Source: Myxococcales bacterium
GTDB taxonomy: Bacteria > Myxococcota_A > Bradymonadia > Bradymonadales > GCA-2716585
Length of the DNA stretch: 64,000 nucleotides
NCBI GenBank assembly: GCA_002716585.1
Contig: PBBL01000083.1
Location: forward strand, 1-64,000
Direction of reading: 5' to 3'
Positions 35,972 to 44,172 of this stretch are shown here, one piece after another. The first letter of the stretch is position 1; the number at the start of each line of letters is the position of its first letter. The notes beneath the pieces are model-generated. The model ran no database searches and was not told where the DNA came from. It saw only the letters and a list, made by a program, of their open reading frames with translations. The position numbers and the translations under genes were made by a program.

Positions 35972-38900
35972 CTACCGAAGGGCCTTCCGAGCTTCCTCGT
36001 TCCCGGGGTCCAGCTCAAGGAGGCGCCGATACGCCTCTGCGGCGCGCGCGGGTTCACCCAGCGCGAGCGACGCCCGCGCGGCGATGATGAGCGCCTCGGC
36101 GATCAGCCCCCGTGCATCCTCCAGCGACGACTCCTCCGCTGAACCCAGGGCGCGCTGCGCGTAGCGGCGCGCGCTCTCGGGCTCGGCGTGGCTGTAGTGG
36201 GCCGCCGCCTGCGCCGTGTACAGCTCCAGCGCGAGGGGCGGGTGCCGCTGCGCGCACCCCTCCACCAGACGCCGCAGCGGCTCCAGCGGCGCGGTGTAGA
36301 AGGCCGACGACTGGCTCCGCAGCCAGGCCGACAGCCGCGTCGTGTAGACCCGGCAGTCGCCCGGGCTGAAGCGCTCCACGCTCTCCAGCGCGTGGGTGTC
36401 CAGCGCCGCGAGCAGCTCCAGATCCCCTTCAGCGAGCGCCCTGCTCCTCAACGACGGCTCCGATAAATCCAGCGCGCTGCGGGTCAGCCCCGTGGCCAAC
36501 TCGCGGTGTTTGTTCAGCGCGAACAGGCGCCCGAGGCGCGCCCTGTCCTCACCGCTGAGCGACTCGGGCAGGTCGTCCAGGAGGAGGCGTCCTCGCCCGG
36601 CGACCTGGAGGCGGTCGTCGAGCTTGTCGAGGATGTTCAGGTTGGCGCGCGTGAACATGGCGCGGGGCGCCTCAAACTCCAGGCGCGGGTGTGCGTCGGT
36701 GTTGAGCGGTGGTCGCCCAGGGAAGTGGCGGCTGACCGTGTCGGCGGCGAGCGCCTGGTGCGCGAGCAGATCGATGGGCGCCTCGATGGGGACCGGCGCG
36801 TCGCCGCCCAGCTCGGTCGAGATCGCCTCCAGGCGCGCTCGGAGCGTGTCCGGGGTGATCGTGACCGGGCTCCTGGAGGCCACCATGAGCGCGTCCGCGC
36901 GGTTGAAGCGCCACACCGTGACCCAGGGGAAGACCGCGCGCAGGGTGTTGAGCGTGCGGCTGTAGGCGGCGTCGCTCATGGAGTAGACCTGGAGCCACTG
37001 GACGTAGAGGGCGTCCTCGGCCATGCGATCCCTCACGGCCCGGAAGAACTCCTCGGTGAACAGGTTGGCGACTCCGCTGATCCACGGGTTCGAGGGCTCG
37101 CTGATGACGACGTCGTACTCCCGCGCCCGGTCGAGCAGGAGGTAGTCTCGGGCGTCGCCCTGCACGAGGTCGAGGCGAGGGTGCTGGTGGACGTCGTGGT
37201 TCTCGGGGGCGAAGTGCCGCGCGCCCTCGATGACGGCCTCTGAGATCTCGATGACGCGCGCCTGCGCGCCCGGGTGCTTGAGGACGCTGCCCGCGGTGAC
37301 GCCGCTGCCGAGGCCGATGATCAGGACGTCGCGCGGCTCGCCGGGGTGGATCAGCATGGGCAGGTGGCCGCTGATCACCTGGGTCACCATGTCCCCGCGC
37401 AGCGTGGAGGCGTCGGTCTTGCCGTTGACCTTGAGGAACCGGGCGTCCTCCACCTCGACCACGGTGACCGTCATGTCGAGGCCGTCGCGGGCGTAGAGCA
37501 GCTCATGGTTGGCGAAGTCCCGCTTCATGGCGTCGAAGCTGGCGGGAGGGGCCTTGCGCCGAAAGAAGCCCGCGGTCATCAGCACGGGATCCCAGGGGTC
37601 GAGGGCGAGCAGCGGGGTGAGGGCGAGCAGCGCGACCAGGCCGATCGCGCCCGTCGCCCGGGAGGGGACGCGGGCACCGTCCGCGAGCCAGAGGAGCCCG
37701 ACGCCGAGCAGGACGTTGAGCAGGATCCCCAGCCCGAGGGTCGTTTGTAGCCCGAGCGCCGGGATCAGGACCACGCCGGTCAGCGTCACCCCGAGGAGGG
37801 TCCCCAGAGTGTTGCTGGAGAAGACGCTCCCGACCCCGGAGCCGACCGCATCGACGTCTTCGATGACGGTTCGGCTCGCGAGCGGCAGCGTCATCCCGAG
37901 GAGTGTGGTGGGGAGCAGCATCAAGCCGAACAGGAGCCCGATCTGGAGCACCTGGAGGAGGGTGAAGCCGCCCGACGTGTGGGAGACCAGCGCGCGGGTC
38001 CGCGCGAAGACGTAGGGGAACCGCTCGTAGATCGGCAGGATGGCGAGCACGGCGAGCCCGACCCCGATCTCGGCCATCGCCAGCCAGCGCAGGGTGTCGC
38101 GCTCGCGGCGCAGGAGCCACGACACGAGCAGGCCGCCGAGCGCGAGGCCCGAGATGAACGTCATCAGCATGACGCTGAACGACTGCGACGAGGACCCGAA
38201 GACGTAGGCCACCAGCCGGATCCAGACCAGCTCGTAGAGCATCGCGAGCGCGCCCGAGGCGCCCATCGCGATCATGACGCCGATCGCCACCGGGGAGCGC
38301 GCGCGCTCAGGCGCGGGTTGAGGTTCGTCGTCGGGCTCGATGAGGGCGGCGGGGTGGGCGGCGCGGCGGCTCAGGCCCACGACGCCGAGCCCGACGACGA
38401 TGTTGGCGACCGCCGCGGCGAGCATCGATGTGTCGAGGCCGAGCGCCTCCACGGCCCAGAATCCGCCGAGGAAGCAACCCAGCACGGCGCCCGCCGTGTT
38501 GATGAAGTAGAGCAATCCGACGCGTTGCCCGATCTGGGCGTCTTCGCGGATCAGCGCGCGGCTGAGCATCGGGAGCGTGCCGCCCATCAACGTGGTGGGC
38601 AGCAGCAGGGAGCAGGCGCCCAGCACCACCTTGAGCGGGAGCACCCAGGCCGAGTCCGGGCCGAGCGCGCCGCCCACCACGAGGTAGAGCCGGGTCAGCG
38701 CCGGGTAGATCAGCGGGAACAGCAGCGCGTAGGCTCCGATCCCCAGCTCCATCCAGCCGTAGGCCGCCAGCGGGCTCGCGGTGCGATCGGCGACGCGACC
38801 GAACAGGTGGTTGCCCAACCCCAGCCCGGCCATGAAGGTCGCCAGGACGATGGTGTGCGCGTAGGTCGTCGAGCCGAGCAGGAGCCCCAGGTAGCGCGAC

Positions 38901-39004
38901 CACACGACTTCGTAGAGCAGACCGGTGGCCCCGGAGGTCAGGAAGCACACCAGCGCCAGGGCGAACCAGGCGCGGGCCAGAGCCGATGGAGGGGTGTTGA
39001 GCAC
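35972..39004 (-). CDS. fused MFS-type membrane protein and spermidine synthase-like domain
   Basis: The product is 1010 aa from a GTG with GAGG four bases upstream. About 530 residues form two blocks of membrane helices, beginning LTSGATGLLYEVVWSRYLGL and repeating as ALAMLYELVWIRLVAYVFGS; the duplication is typical of fused MFS/spermidine synthases. A Rossmann-fold spermidine synthase-like domain follows with VLIIGLGSGVTAGSVLKHPG, DLVQGDARDYLL and DVVISEPSNPWISGVANLFT. The last 250 residues are helical, ending in a TPR-like unit. The substrate and whether aminopropyl transfer occurs are unknown. The frame runs open to 39352, but the upstream part lacks coding character. Confidence 0.85.
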   Translation of the reverse strand: MLNTPPSALARAWFALALVCFLTSGATGLLYEVVWSRYLGLLLGSTTYAHTIVLATFMAGLGLGNHLFGRVADRTASPLAAYGWMELGIGAYALLFPLIYPALTRLYLVVGGALGPDSAWVLPLKVVLGACSLLLPTTLMGGTLPMLSRALIREDAQIGQRVGLLYFINTAGAVLGCFLGGFWAVEALGLDTSMLAAAVANIVVGLGVVGLSRRAAHPAALIEPDDEPQPAPERARSPVAIGVMIAMGASGALAMLYELVWIRLVAYVFGSSSQSFSVMLMTFISGLALGGLLVSWLLRRERDTLRWLAMAEIGVGLAVLAILPIYERFPYVFARTRALVSHTSGGFTLLQVLQIGLLFGLMLLPTTLLGMTLPLASRTVIEDVDAVGSGVGSVFSSNTLGTLLGVTLTGVVLIPALGLQTTLGLGILLNVLLGVGLLWLADGARVPSRATGAIGLVALLALTPLLALDPWDPVLMTAGFFRRKAPPASFDAMKRDFANHELLYARDGLDMTVTVVEVEDARFLKVNGKTDASTLRGDMVTQVISGHLPMLIHPGEPRDVLIIGLGSGVTAGSVLKHPGAQARVIEISEAVIEGARHFAPENHDVHQHPRLDLVQGDARDYLLLDRAREYDVVISEPSNPWISGVANLFTEEFFRAVRDRMAEDALYVQWLQVYSMSDAAYSRTLNTLRAVFPWVTVWRFNRADALMVASRSPVTITPDTLRARLEAISTELGGDAPVPIEAPIDLLAHQALAADTVSRHFPGRPPLNTDAHPRLEFEAPRAMFTRANLNILDKLDDRLQVAGRGRLLLDDLPESLSGEDRARLGRLFALNKHRELATGLTRSALDLSEPSLRSRALAEGDLELLAALDTHALESVERFSPGDCRVYTTRLSAWLRSQSSAFYTAPLEPLRRLVEGCAQRHPPLALELYTAQAAAHYSHAEPESARRYAQRALGSAEESSLEDARGLIAEALIIAARASLALGEPARAAEAYRRLLELDPGNEEARKALR

Positions 39005-39023
39005 GGGCCTCGATGACGTGGCG

Positions 39024-39041
39024 GCCTCGCCGCGGCGAGGC
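39024..39041. repeat. 18-base perfect palindrome, partly repeated at 39922
   Basis: GCCTCGCCGCGGCGAGGC reads the same on both strands. Its first 15 bases recur at 39922-39936. It lies just upstream of the fused MFS/spermidine synthase start and may be a regulator site or chance in GC-rich DNA. Confidence 0.35.
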
Positions 39042-39116
39042 GTTGGGAGCCCAAGGTATAGTCGCCGCGGCGCGGGAGCACAACCAGCGCGTTGGGGCGC
39101 GTGGTGACATCGGAGG

Positions 39117-39146
39117 TTGAACGTCGGGCCGACTGGACGATATAGA
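39117..39146 (+). promoter_or_regulatory. candidate promoter of the TerB-like gene
   Basis: TTGAAC (39117-39122) and TATAGA (39141-39146) are 18 bases apart in a locally AT-rich patch about 90 bases before the ATG. Confidence 0.4.
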
Positions 39147-39235
39147 TAGACAGGGCTCGCGATGGTGTGGCGTGTTTGAGGTGTCGCCTCGATGAGGGGC
39201 GCGGGCGAGCCCGAGGTGCAGCCGAGGTGGTTTCG

Positions 39236-39628
39236 ATGACGTTTCAGGTCGACTTTCGTGGAGCCGTCAAGCGCGTCATGATCTTGATGATGCTCGCCGA
39301 TGGGGACATCCGTGACGAGGAGATCGGGGCGATCCGCATGGTGTACAAGCACCTGGTGGGCGCGGAGATGTCCGAGCAGGACATCGATCGTGAGGTCTAC
39401 ATGGCCAAGAGCGACGGTCGCTCGATCGAGCAGTTCCTCATGGTGCTGTCGGCGGTGCTCTCAGACGAGGGCAAGGAGACGATCATCAAGGCGGCCTACA
39501 TGATCGCCGCGGCCGACGGGGAGCTGCACGCGATGGAGAAGCAGCTCATCCAGACGGTCGCCGACTGCCTCCAGGTGGGGCAGGAGAGGCTCACGACGAT
39601 GCTCGCGTCCCTGCCCAGCGTAGGCTGA
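39236..39628 (+). CDS. TerB-like domain protein
   Basis: The product is 130 aa, all helical. It shows the TerB pattern of two similar halves, MILMMLADGDIRDEEIGAIR and KAAYMIAAADGELHAMEKQL, each with an Asp-Gly-x-(I/L) turn followed by an acidic residue that can bind a metal. TerB domains occur in tellurite-resistance and stress modules and in small stand-alone proteins of unknown role. GAGGTGG precedes the ATG. A zinc-ribbon membrane protein gene starts five bases after the stop, so the two form an operon. Confidence 0.8.
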   Translation: MTFQVDFRGAVKRVMILMMLADGDIRDEEIGAIRMVYKHLVGAEMSEQDIDREVYMAKSDGRSIEQFLMVLSAVLSDEGKETIIKAAYMIAAADGELHAMEKQLIQTVADCLQVGQERLTTMLASLPSVG

Positions 39629-39632
39629 GCCG

Positions 39633-39908
39633 GTGCCCGCGCTTCAACCCATCGACTCCGACGCCCCACCGCCCTGCCGCGACTGCGGCGCCCCGGCGGC
39701 GGGCCCCTGCGCCACGTGCCACGCCATGATCTGCGCGGACTGCGGAGCGCTCACGGGCGGCGCGGTCAAGAAGGTCGTCGTTTGCCAGCGGTGCGACGCG
39801 CAGGGGCGAGGCACCGTCGGCTGGCGGGCCTGGGTCCCCATCGTCGCCCCGATTTTGCTGGGCGTGCTCGGCCTCCTCATCGTCACCCAGCTGCTCCGGT
39901 CCTGCTGA
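39633..39908 (+). CDS. small zinc-ribbon membrane protein
   Basis: The product is 91 aa, starting at a GTG five bases after the TerB-like gene. Eight Cys in the first 55 residues form CxxC pairs (CRDCG, CATC, CADCG, CQRC), a B-box or double zinc-ribbon arrangement. One membrane helix (WVPIVAPILLGVLGLLIV) follows, with a short tail. It is a C-tail-anchored protein with a cytoplasmic zinc module. Function unknown; operon placement suggests it works with the TerB-like protein. Confidence 0.75.
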   Translation: MPALQPIDSDAPPPCRDCGAPAAGPCATCHAMICADCGALTGGAVKKVVVCQRCDAQGRGTVGWRAWVPIVAPILLGVLGLLIVTQLLRSC

Positions 39909-40249
39909 CCCCTCTCGGGAGGCCTCGCCGCGGCGACTGTACGTTCACTGTACTGTTCACCTTCAGTTCAATCGCCTGGGTTCAAACCGCTCGAGCCCGA
40001 TTTTATCGCGTGAAAAACCTGGCACGGGTGCTGCACTAAGGCAAGGCGTCAGCGTCTGGAGGCGCTCTCCTCAGCGAGGGGGCTCGATGGATGTTGAAGC
40101 ACACTAGCCTGATATTTGCAGTCAAGATGCAGGCGGCCTCAAGTGGGACGCTTGCAGAAGGATGTGTGGACGCCACCCATGATGGATCGACACAGGCTAA
40201 GTGGTTTCAACATCAATCGAACCCCCTCGCTGCGTTTGAGAGCGACGGA
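39909..40249. other. convergent intergenic region with GTTCA repeats
   Basis: About 341 bases lie between convergent genes. Near the left end GTTCA occurs four times (39943, 39955, 39966 and 39980), spaced 11-14 bases apart. The 15-mer GCCTCGCCGCGGCGA at 39922-39936 also occurs at 39024-39038. The remainder shows nothing clear; a short plus frame from 40091 runs antisense into the next gene and is not accepted. Confidence 0.4.
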
Positions 40250-41290
40250 TCACTCGTTGGCGTCGATGTCGCTCTCGAGGAGGGTGAAGGCGAAGGTCAG
40301 CAGGAAGGTGTTCTGGATCTGGTAGTCCTCCTGGATCTGGGGGACGCGCTGGACGCGGAGCTGGTAGTCGAGCGACGCCCAGGAGACCAGCTTGAAGGAC
40401 AGCTTCCCGGTGACGTCGATGTTGGTCCGCTCCGTGAGGCTCTTGTCTTCTTCTTCGGCCGCGGCTGAGGTGTCGATGAACGGCATCAGCGCTTCAGCGG
40501 TGAGGCTGTAGGAGACCCGCTTCCCGACCAGCGCCCCCTTGGCGATGAACACCGCCTCACCACCCGCCTGTTGGAACGATGAGCGCTCGACCACCTCGAT
40601 CGGATCGGTGTCTTCGTCGTCATCGATGACGAGGAGGCCGTCGGCGAACACCTGCTGCGCCCCCGCGCCGAGCCGGAACTCGACGTCGAGGAACTTCTTG
40701 CTGATCGGGCGCGCGAAGAGACCGATCGACTCCTTGATGAACAGCGGCTGGAAGTTGTCCGTCAACCGCAGCCGATCGGAGGCGACCAACTCCGGGTTGT
40801 CCGGGTCATCGACGCGGGCGATGGAGTACTGCACAGGCGCCTCGCGGACATCGAAGCCCTCGAAGAACGAGGTGTCGAGCCGGAGGCGCACGAACGGGCC
40901 AAACCAGGGCACCGACTCGAAGCGGTAGTAATAGATGCTCTCCAGCACGAACTCATCGACCGTACGAACAAACTCATCGATGTTGGGGGTCTTGGTGAAG
41001 ACCTCGTTGAGGGTGAGGATGTTGCGCGACTCGTGGTTGCCCGCGACGTAGTCGGCGCCGCCCTTGACGTTGCCGCCGAGGGTCCACGAGTTGCCGTTGG
41101 CCTGACCGACGACGTCCTTGTTGGCGGTCAGGTTGACGTTGCCGCCGAGCGACAGCGAGAAGTCCCAGCCATCCGGGCGCTTGTCGGAGTTGGTGACCTC
41201 CCCGGGCACGTACTCTTGAGCGCTCGTGGGCGCGGCGACCAGCATCATCGCGGCGCTCGCGATGAGCAGCAGCGTGTTCCTTGCGTTCAT
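40250..41290 (-). CDS. outer-membrane beta-barrel protein (DUF3078/DUF481-like)
   Basis: The product is 346 aa with a Sec signal peptide (LLLIASAAMMLVAAPTSAQ). The mature chain alternates aromatic and polar residues in beta strands such as WDFSLSLGGNVNLTANKDVV and SWTLGGNVKGGADYVAGN, and ends in FLLTFAFTLLESDIDANE. The layout resembles DUF3078/DUF481 outer-membrane barrels, whose function is not settled. AAGGAAGG precedes the ATG. It is a single gene. Confidence 0.75.
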   Translation of the reverse strand: MNARNTLLLIASAAMMLVAAPTSAQEYVPGEVTNSDKRPDGWDFSLSLGGNVNLTANKDVVGQANGNSWTLGGNVKGGADYVAGNHESRNILTLNEVFTKTPNIDEFVRTVDEFVLESIYYYRFESVPWFGPFVRLRLDTSFFEGFDVREAPVQYSIARVDDPDNPELVASDRLRLTDNFQPLFIKESIGLFARPISKKFLDVEFRLGAGAQQVFADGLLVIDDDEDTDPIEVVERSSFQQAGGEAVFIAKGALVGKRVSYSLTAEALMPFIDTSAAAEEEDKSLTERTNIDVTGKLSFKLVSWASLDYQLRVQRVPQIQEDYQIQNTFLLTFAFTLLESDIDANE

Positions 41291-41472
41291 GATCCTTCCT
41301 TTCGTGTAATGGAGTTGCCTGGCTCCAGGTCAACGTGTTGTGTAGAAATACAGCAGATATGAATCCGAGACCATCTCGGTGGCTGCACCCCCGCGTCAAG
41401 GCCGCAGGCCCACCCCGCGAGGAAGAGACGACGGTGAACATGGGGCAGCATACCTTTAAAAACCGGGGGGTC

Positions 41473-41551
41473 GTCAACCATGAGGGTTGACGCTCTCGCC
41501 TGGTTTTGCCAGTGTCGGGTTCCCCTCACCGCCTGATGGCGGAGTGAACCC
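41473..41551 (+). promoter_or_regulatory. structured leader of the cupin gene
   Basis: GTCAACC/GGTTGAC (41473-41491) is a perfect 7-bp hairpin with an ATGA loop. GGGTTC/GAACCC with an inner CCGCC-TGAT-GGCGG (41517-41551) forms a second, two-stage hairpin ending 32 bases before the start codon. A TTGACG at 41487 is a possible -35. No riboswitch family was recognised. Confidence 0.35.
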
Positions 41552-41583
41552 AGGTTCTCCCTCGTTCCCACAGGAGTTATGTC

Positions 41584-41949
41584 ATGCCCACGTTGATCGG
41601 TGCCCCGACGCGCGTTGAAGCGGCTGGCAACAAGCCCAAACTGATCGATGAGTACGTGGGCAGGGTCAACACAGGGGAGGAGCGGCTGAGCGTCGCGCAC
41701 ATGCGCTCCCCCGCTGGATGGGTCGAGCCGGGGCAGCGGCCCGAGTTCGATGAGTACACGGTGGTCCTCCGAGGGGCGCTGCGTGTGGAGTTCGAGGGCG
41801 GCCACCTTGACGTTCAGGCGGGCCAGGCGGTCCTCGCGCAGGGTGGGGAGTGGGTGCGCTACAGCACACCCGGAGACGAGGGGGCGGAGTACATCGCGGT
41901 CTGCCTGCCGGCGTTCTCGCTCGACACGGTGCGTCGCGATGGCGATTGA
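41584..41949 (+). CDS. cupin domain protein
   Basis: The product is 121 aa, a single cupin barrel. Motif 1 region is EFDEYTVVLRGALRVEFEGG and motif 2 is VQAGQAVLAQGGEWVRYSTP, but the usual metal-binding His residues are mostly absent, with Glu and Tyr in their places. It may bind a small molecule rather than act as a metal enzyme. AGGAG lies about eight bases before the ATG. It is followed by the ArsA-like pair after 150 bases on the same strand. Confidence 0.75.
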   Translation: MPTLIGAPTRVEAAGNKPKLIDEYVGRVNTGEERLSVAHMRSPAGWVEPGQRPEFDEYTVVLRGALRVEFEGGHLDVQAGQAVLAQGGEWVRYSTPGDEGAEYIAVCLPAFSLDTVRRDGD

Positions 41950-42022
41950 GGTGGTATCAACTTCAACGAGGAGGAGCGCGCTGCTCGAAGAAAACAGCCC
42001 TTTTTGAGGACCCGAGGCGGCG

Positions 42023-42051
42023 TTGACGCTCTCGGAGGCTTCCTGTAGGGT
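42023..42051 (+). promoter_or_regulatory. candidate promoter of the ArsA-like operon
   Basis: TTGACG (42023-42028) and TAGGGT (42046-42051) are 17 bases apart. The twelve bases TTGACGCTCTCG here also occur at 41487 upstream of the cupin gene. Confidence 0.4.
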
Positions 42052-42101
42052 TCGTCCGATCGATTGAGAAGCAACCTTCACCCCTGCCGATCGTCCTGAC
42101 C

Positions 42102-43010
42102 TTGGATCTATTCAACAAACGCGTGATTCTCGTGACGGGTAAGGGCGGCGTTGGTCGAACGACCATCGCGGCGTCCCTGGCCATCGCCGGGGTGCGCGCT
42201 GGTAAGCGCGTGCTCCTGACCGAGATCGGTGACCCGGACGGCGACTACTCGCCGCTGGCTCGGATCTTCGATCGCGACAACTTTGACGTGGACGCGGAGG
42301 AGGTCGGTCACGGCGTCGAGGCCTGCGTGCTCTACTCGCGCCGGGGTCACGAGCTGTTCCTGCGCACCGTGCTCCCGGTGCGGACGCTGATCCGGGCGGC
42401 GATGCGCTCCAAGGCGCTGTCGCGCTTTCTGGACTCCGCGCCGTCGTTCAACGAGATGGGGGTCTTCTACCACCTGTTGACGTTATTACGGGAGGAGCGG
42501 AGCGACGGGGCTCCCAGGCATGAGCTGATCATCATCGACATGCCCGCCACGGGGCACACGCTGGCGCTCACCTCGCTGCCCGAGAGCCTGCTCCAGATCA
42601 TCCCGGTGGGGCCGGTGGCCAGCGAGCTGCGGGCGGGGCAGGACTTCCTCAACAACCCGAAGACCGGGGCCGCGCTCATCGTCACCCTCCCCGAGCCCCT
42701 GCCGGTGACGGAGTGCCTGGAGCTGATCGACGGCCTGCGTGAGACGAACATGCCGGTCGGCGGGGTGCTGGTGAACAAGGTGATGCAGGATCACTTCACG
42801 CCCGAGGAGCGCGCGGCGCTGATGCCGGTGGCGCAGTCCAACCCGGTGTTCGGCCGCAGCCGCTTCCTGAGGCTGCTCGACAACAACAAGGCGCTGCAGC
42901 GGTTGCGGAGCAACACCCGCGTCCCGATCTCGCTGGTACCTGAGTTCACCTCGTCCGACGACGAGCTGGCGGACAACCTGGCCGAGAGCCTCCTCACGAG
43001 CATAGGCTAG
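42102..43010 (+). CDS. ArsA/Get3-like ATPase, first of a pair
   Basis: The product is about 302 aa. The P-loop TGKGGVGRTT keeps the signature Lys14 of the deviant Walker A family but has Arg19 where the catalytic Walker Lys should be. ELIIIDMPATGHTLALTSLP matches the switch II region of ArsA-like ATPases. The start is unclear: TTG at 42102 gives the best N terminus but has no ribosome site. The second ATPase starts four bases after the stop. Paired ArsA-like proteins, such as mycobacterial Rv3679/Rv3680, act as complexes; this pair probably does too. Confidence 0.82.
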   Translation: MDLFNKRVILVTGKGGVGRTTIAASLAIAGVRAGKRVLLTEIGDPDGDYSPLARIFDRDNFDVDAEEVGHGVEACVLYSRRGHELFLRTVLPVRTLIRAAMRSKALSRFLDSAPSFNEMGVFYHLLTLLREERSDGAPRHELIIIDMPATGHTLALTSLPESLLQIIPVGPVASELRAGQDFLNNPKTGAALIVTLPEPLPVTECLELIDGLRETNMPVGGVLVNKVMQDHFTPEERAALMPVAQSNPVFGRSRFLRLLDNNKALQRLRSNTRVPISLVPEFTSSDDELADNLAESLLTSIG

Positions 43011-43014
43011 CCTC

Positions 43015-44133
43015 ATGAAGCCCACCCTGAGCGAACTGTTGAGCACGCGCCGCATCCTCGTCTGCTGCGGCGCGGGCGGCGTCGGCAAGACCACCACCGC
43101 CACCGGGCTCGCGTTGGCCGCGGCCCGCGAGGGGCGCCGCGTGCTGGCGCTGACGATCGACCCCTCGAAGCGGCTCGCGGAGACGCTGGGCGTCGAGCGC
43201 AACCTCAAGGCGCCCGTCTCCCTCCCCGAGGAGCGGCTGCGCCAGGCCGGGATCGAGCCGCCGGGGTCGCTGGAGACCTGGATGCTCGACCCCCAGCTCA
43301 TCGCCAGCGGCGTCGTCCGTCGCCTCGCGCCCTCACCGGAGTCCGCCGAGCGGCTGATGAACAACCGCATCTACAAGGGGGTCAGTGGGATGGTCGCCGG
43401 GATGCAGGAGTACACGGCGATGCAGGCGCTCTACGACTTCGTTCAGGAGGATCGCTACGATCTGGTCATCCTGGACACGCCGCCCTCGCGCAATGCTTTG
43501 GACTTCCTCGACGGGCCGCGGCGCCTGTCGCGCTTCTTCGACGGACGCATCTTTCAGCTCTTTGTCCCCTCCGAGGAGCAGGGGTTTGTCCAGCGCGCCG
43601 CGTCCAGCCTCATCAGCCGGGTGCTCTCGGCGGTCTTCGGCGAGGAGACGTTCGGCGACCTCCAGGAGTTCTTCAACGCCTTCGCGACGATCTTCACCCA
43701 GCTCACCCGCAACGCCTCTCAGATGGGCGAGTTCCTCGCCGACCCCGAGGGGGTCGCCTTCTTGCTGGTCACCTCGCCGAGCCCGGCGGCGTTGACCGAC
43801 GCCTTCTTCTTCCGCAAGAAGACCGAGGAGATGAACCTGCCGTTTCGCGCCTTCATCCTCAACCGCTCCCAGGCCTACGACCTCGACCGCGTCTATCCAA
43901 CCGCCGACCTGCTCGGCCCCGCGCCGTCACCGGCGGCGCTCAGCGGGCTCGCCAAGCTGCAGGAGCTGGCCGATCTGGAGGTCGCCCAGGTCAAGCGCGA
44001 TCAGAAGCTCCTGCGTCAGCTCGGAGAGAAGGCGGGCGATCAGGCGATGGCGATGGCGCTGCCCAACCTCACCGGAGGGGCCAACGACATCGCGTCCCTC
44101 CTCAAGATCGCCAACGTCCTCGTGTCTTCGTAA
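43015..44133 (+). CDS. ArsA/Get3-like ATPase, second of a pair
   Basis: The product is 372 aa. The P-loop CGAGGVGKTT has the Walker Lys25 but Ala20 in place of the signature Lys, the reverse of its partner. ALTIDPSKRLAETLG matches switch I and VILDTPPSRNALDFLDGP switch II. A helical subdomain with many aromatic residues (residues 150-240) may bind hydrophobic cargo. It lies four bases after the partner, so the two are co-translated. A hetero-oligomer is likely. Confidence 0.87.
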   Translation: MKPTLSELLSTRRILVCCGAGGVGKTTTATGLALAAAREGRRVLALTIDPSKRLAETLGVERNLKAPVSLPEERLRQAGIEPPGSLETWMLDPQLIASGVVRRLAPSPESAERLMNNRIYKGVSGMVAGMQEYTAMQALYDFVQEDRYDLVILDTPPSRNALDFLDGPRRLSRFFDGRIFQLFVPSEEQGFVQRAASSLISRVLSAVFGEETFGDLQEFFNAFATIFTQLTRNASQMGEFLADPEGVAFLLVTSPSPAALTDAFFFRKKTEEMNLPFRAFILNRSQAYDLDRVYPTADLLGPAPSPAALSGLAKLQELADLEVAQVKRDQKLLRQLGEKAGDQAMAMALPNLTGGANDIASLLKIANVLVSS

Positions 44134-44172
44134 CAGAGCAGCGCGCTTGAGCCCCGCTCAAGGCGCGGCGGT

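Noticed and set aside
39005-39352. N-terminal extension of the fused MFS/spermidine synthase
   Set aside because: No membrane or domain pattern, no ribosome site, and a GTG with GAGG fits just before the first membrane helix.
39970-39995. A tRNA T-arm-like GGGTTCAAACC
   Set aside because: No matching acceptor, D or anticodon arms could be drawn around it.
40091-40468. A 125-residue plus-strand frame
   Set aside because: Most of it is antisense to the outer-membrane barrel gene and no ribosome site is seen.
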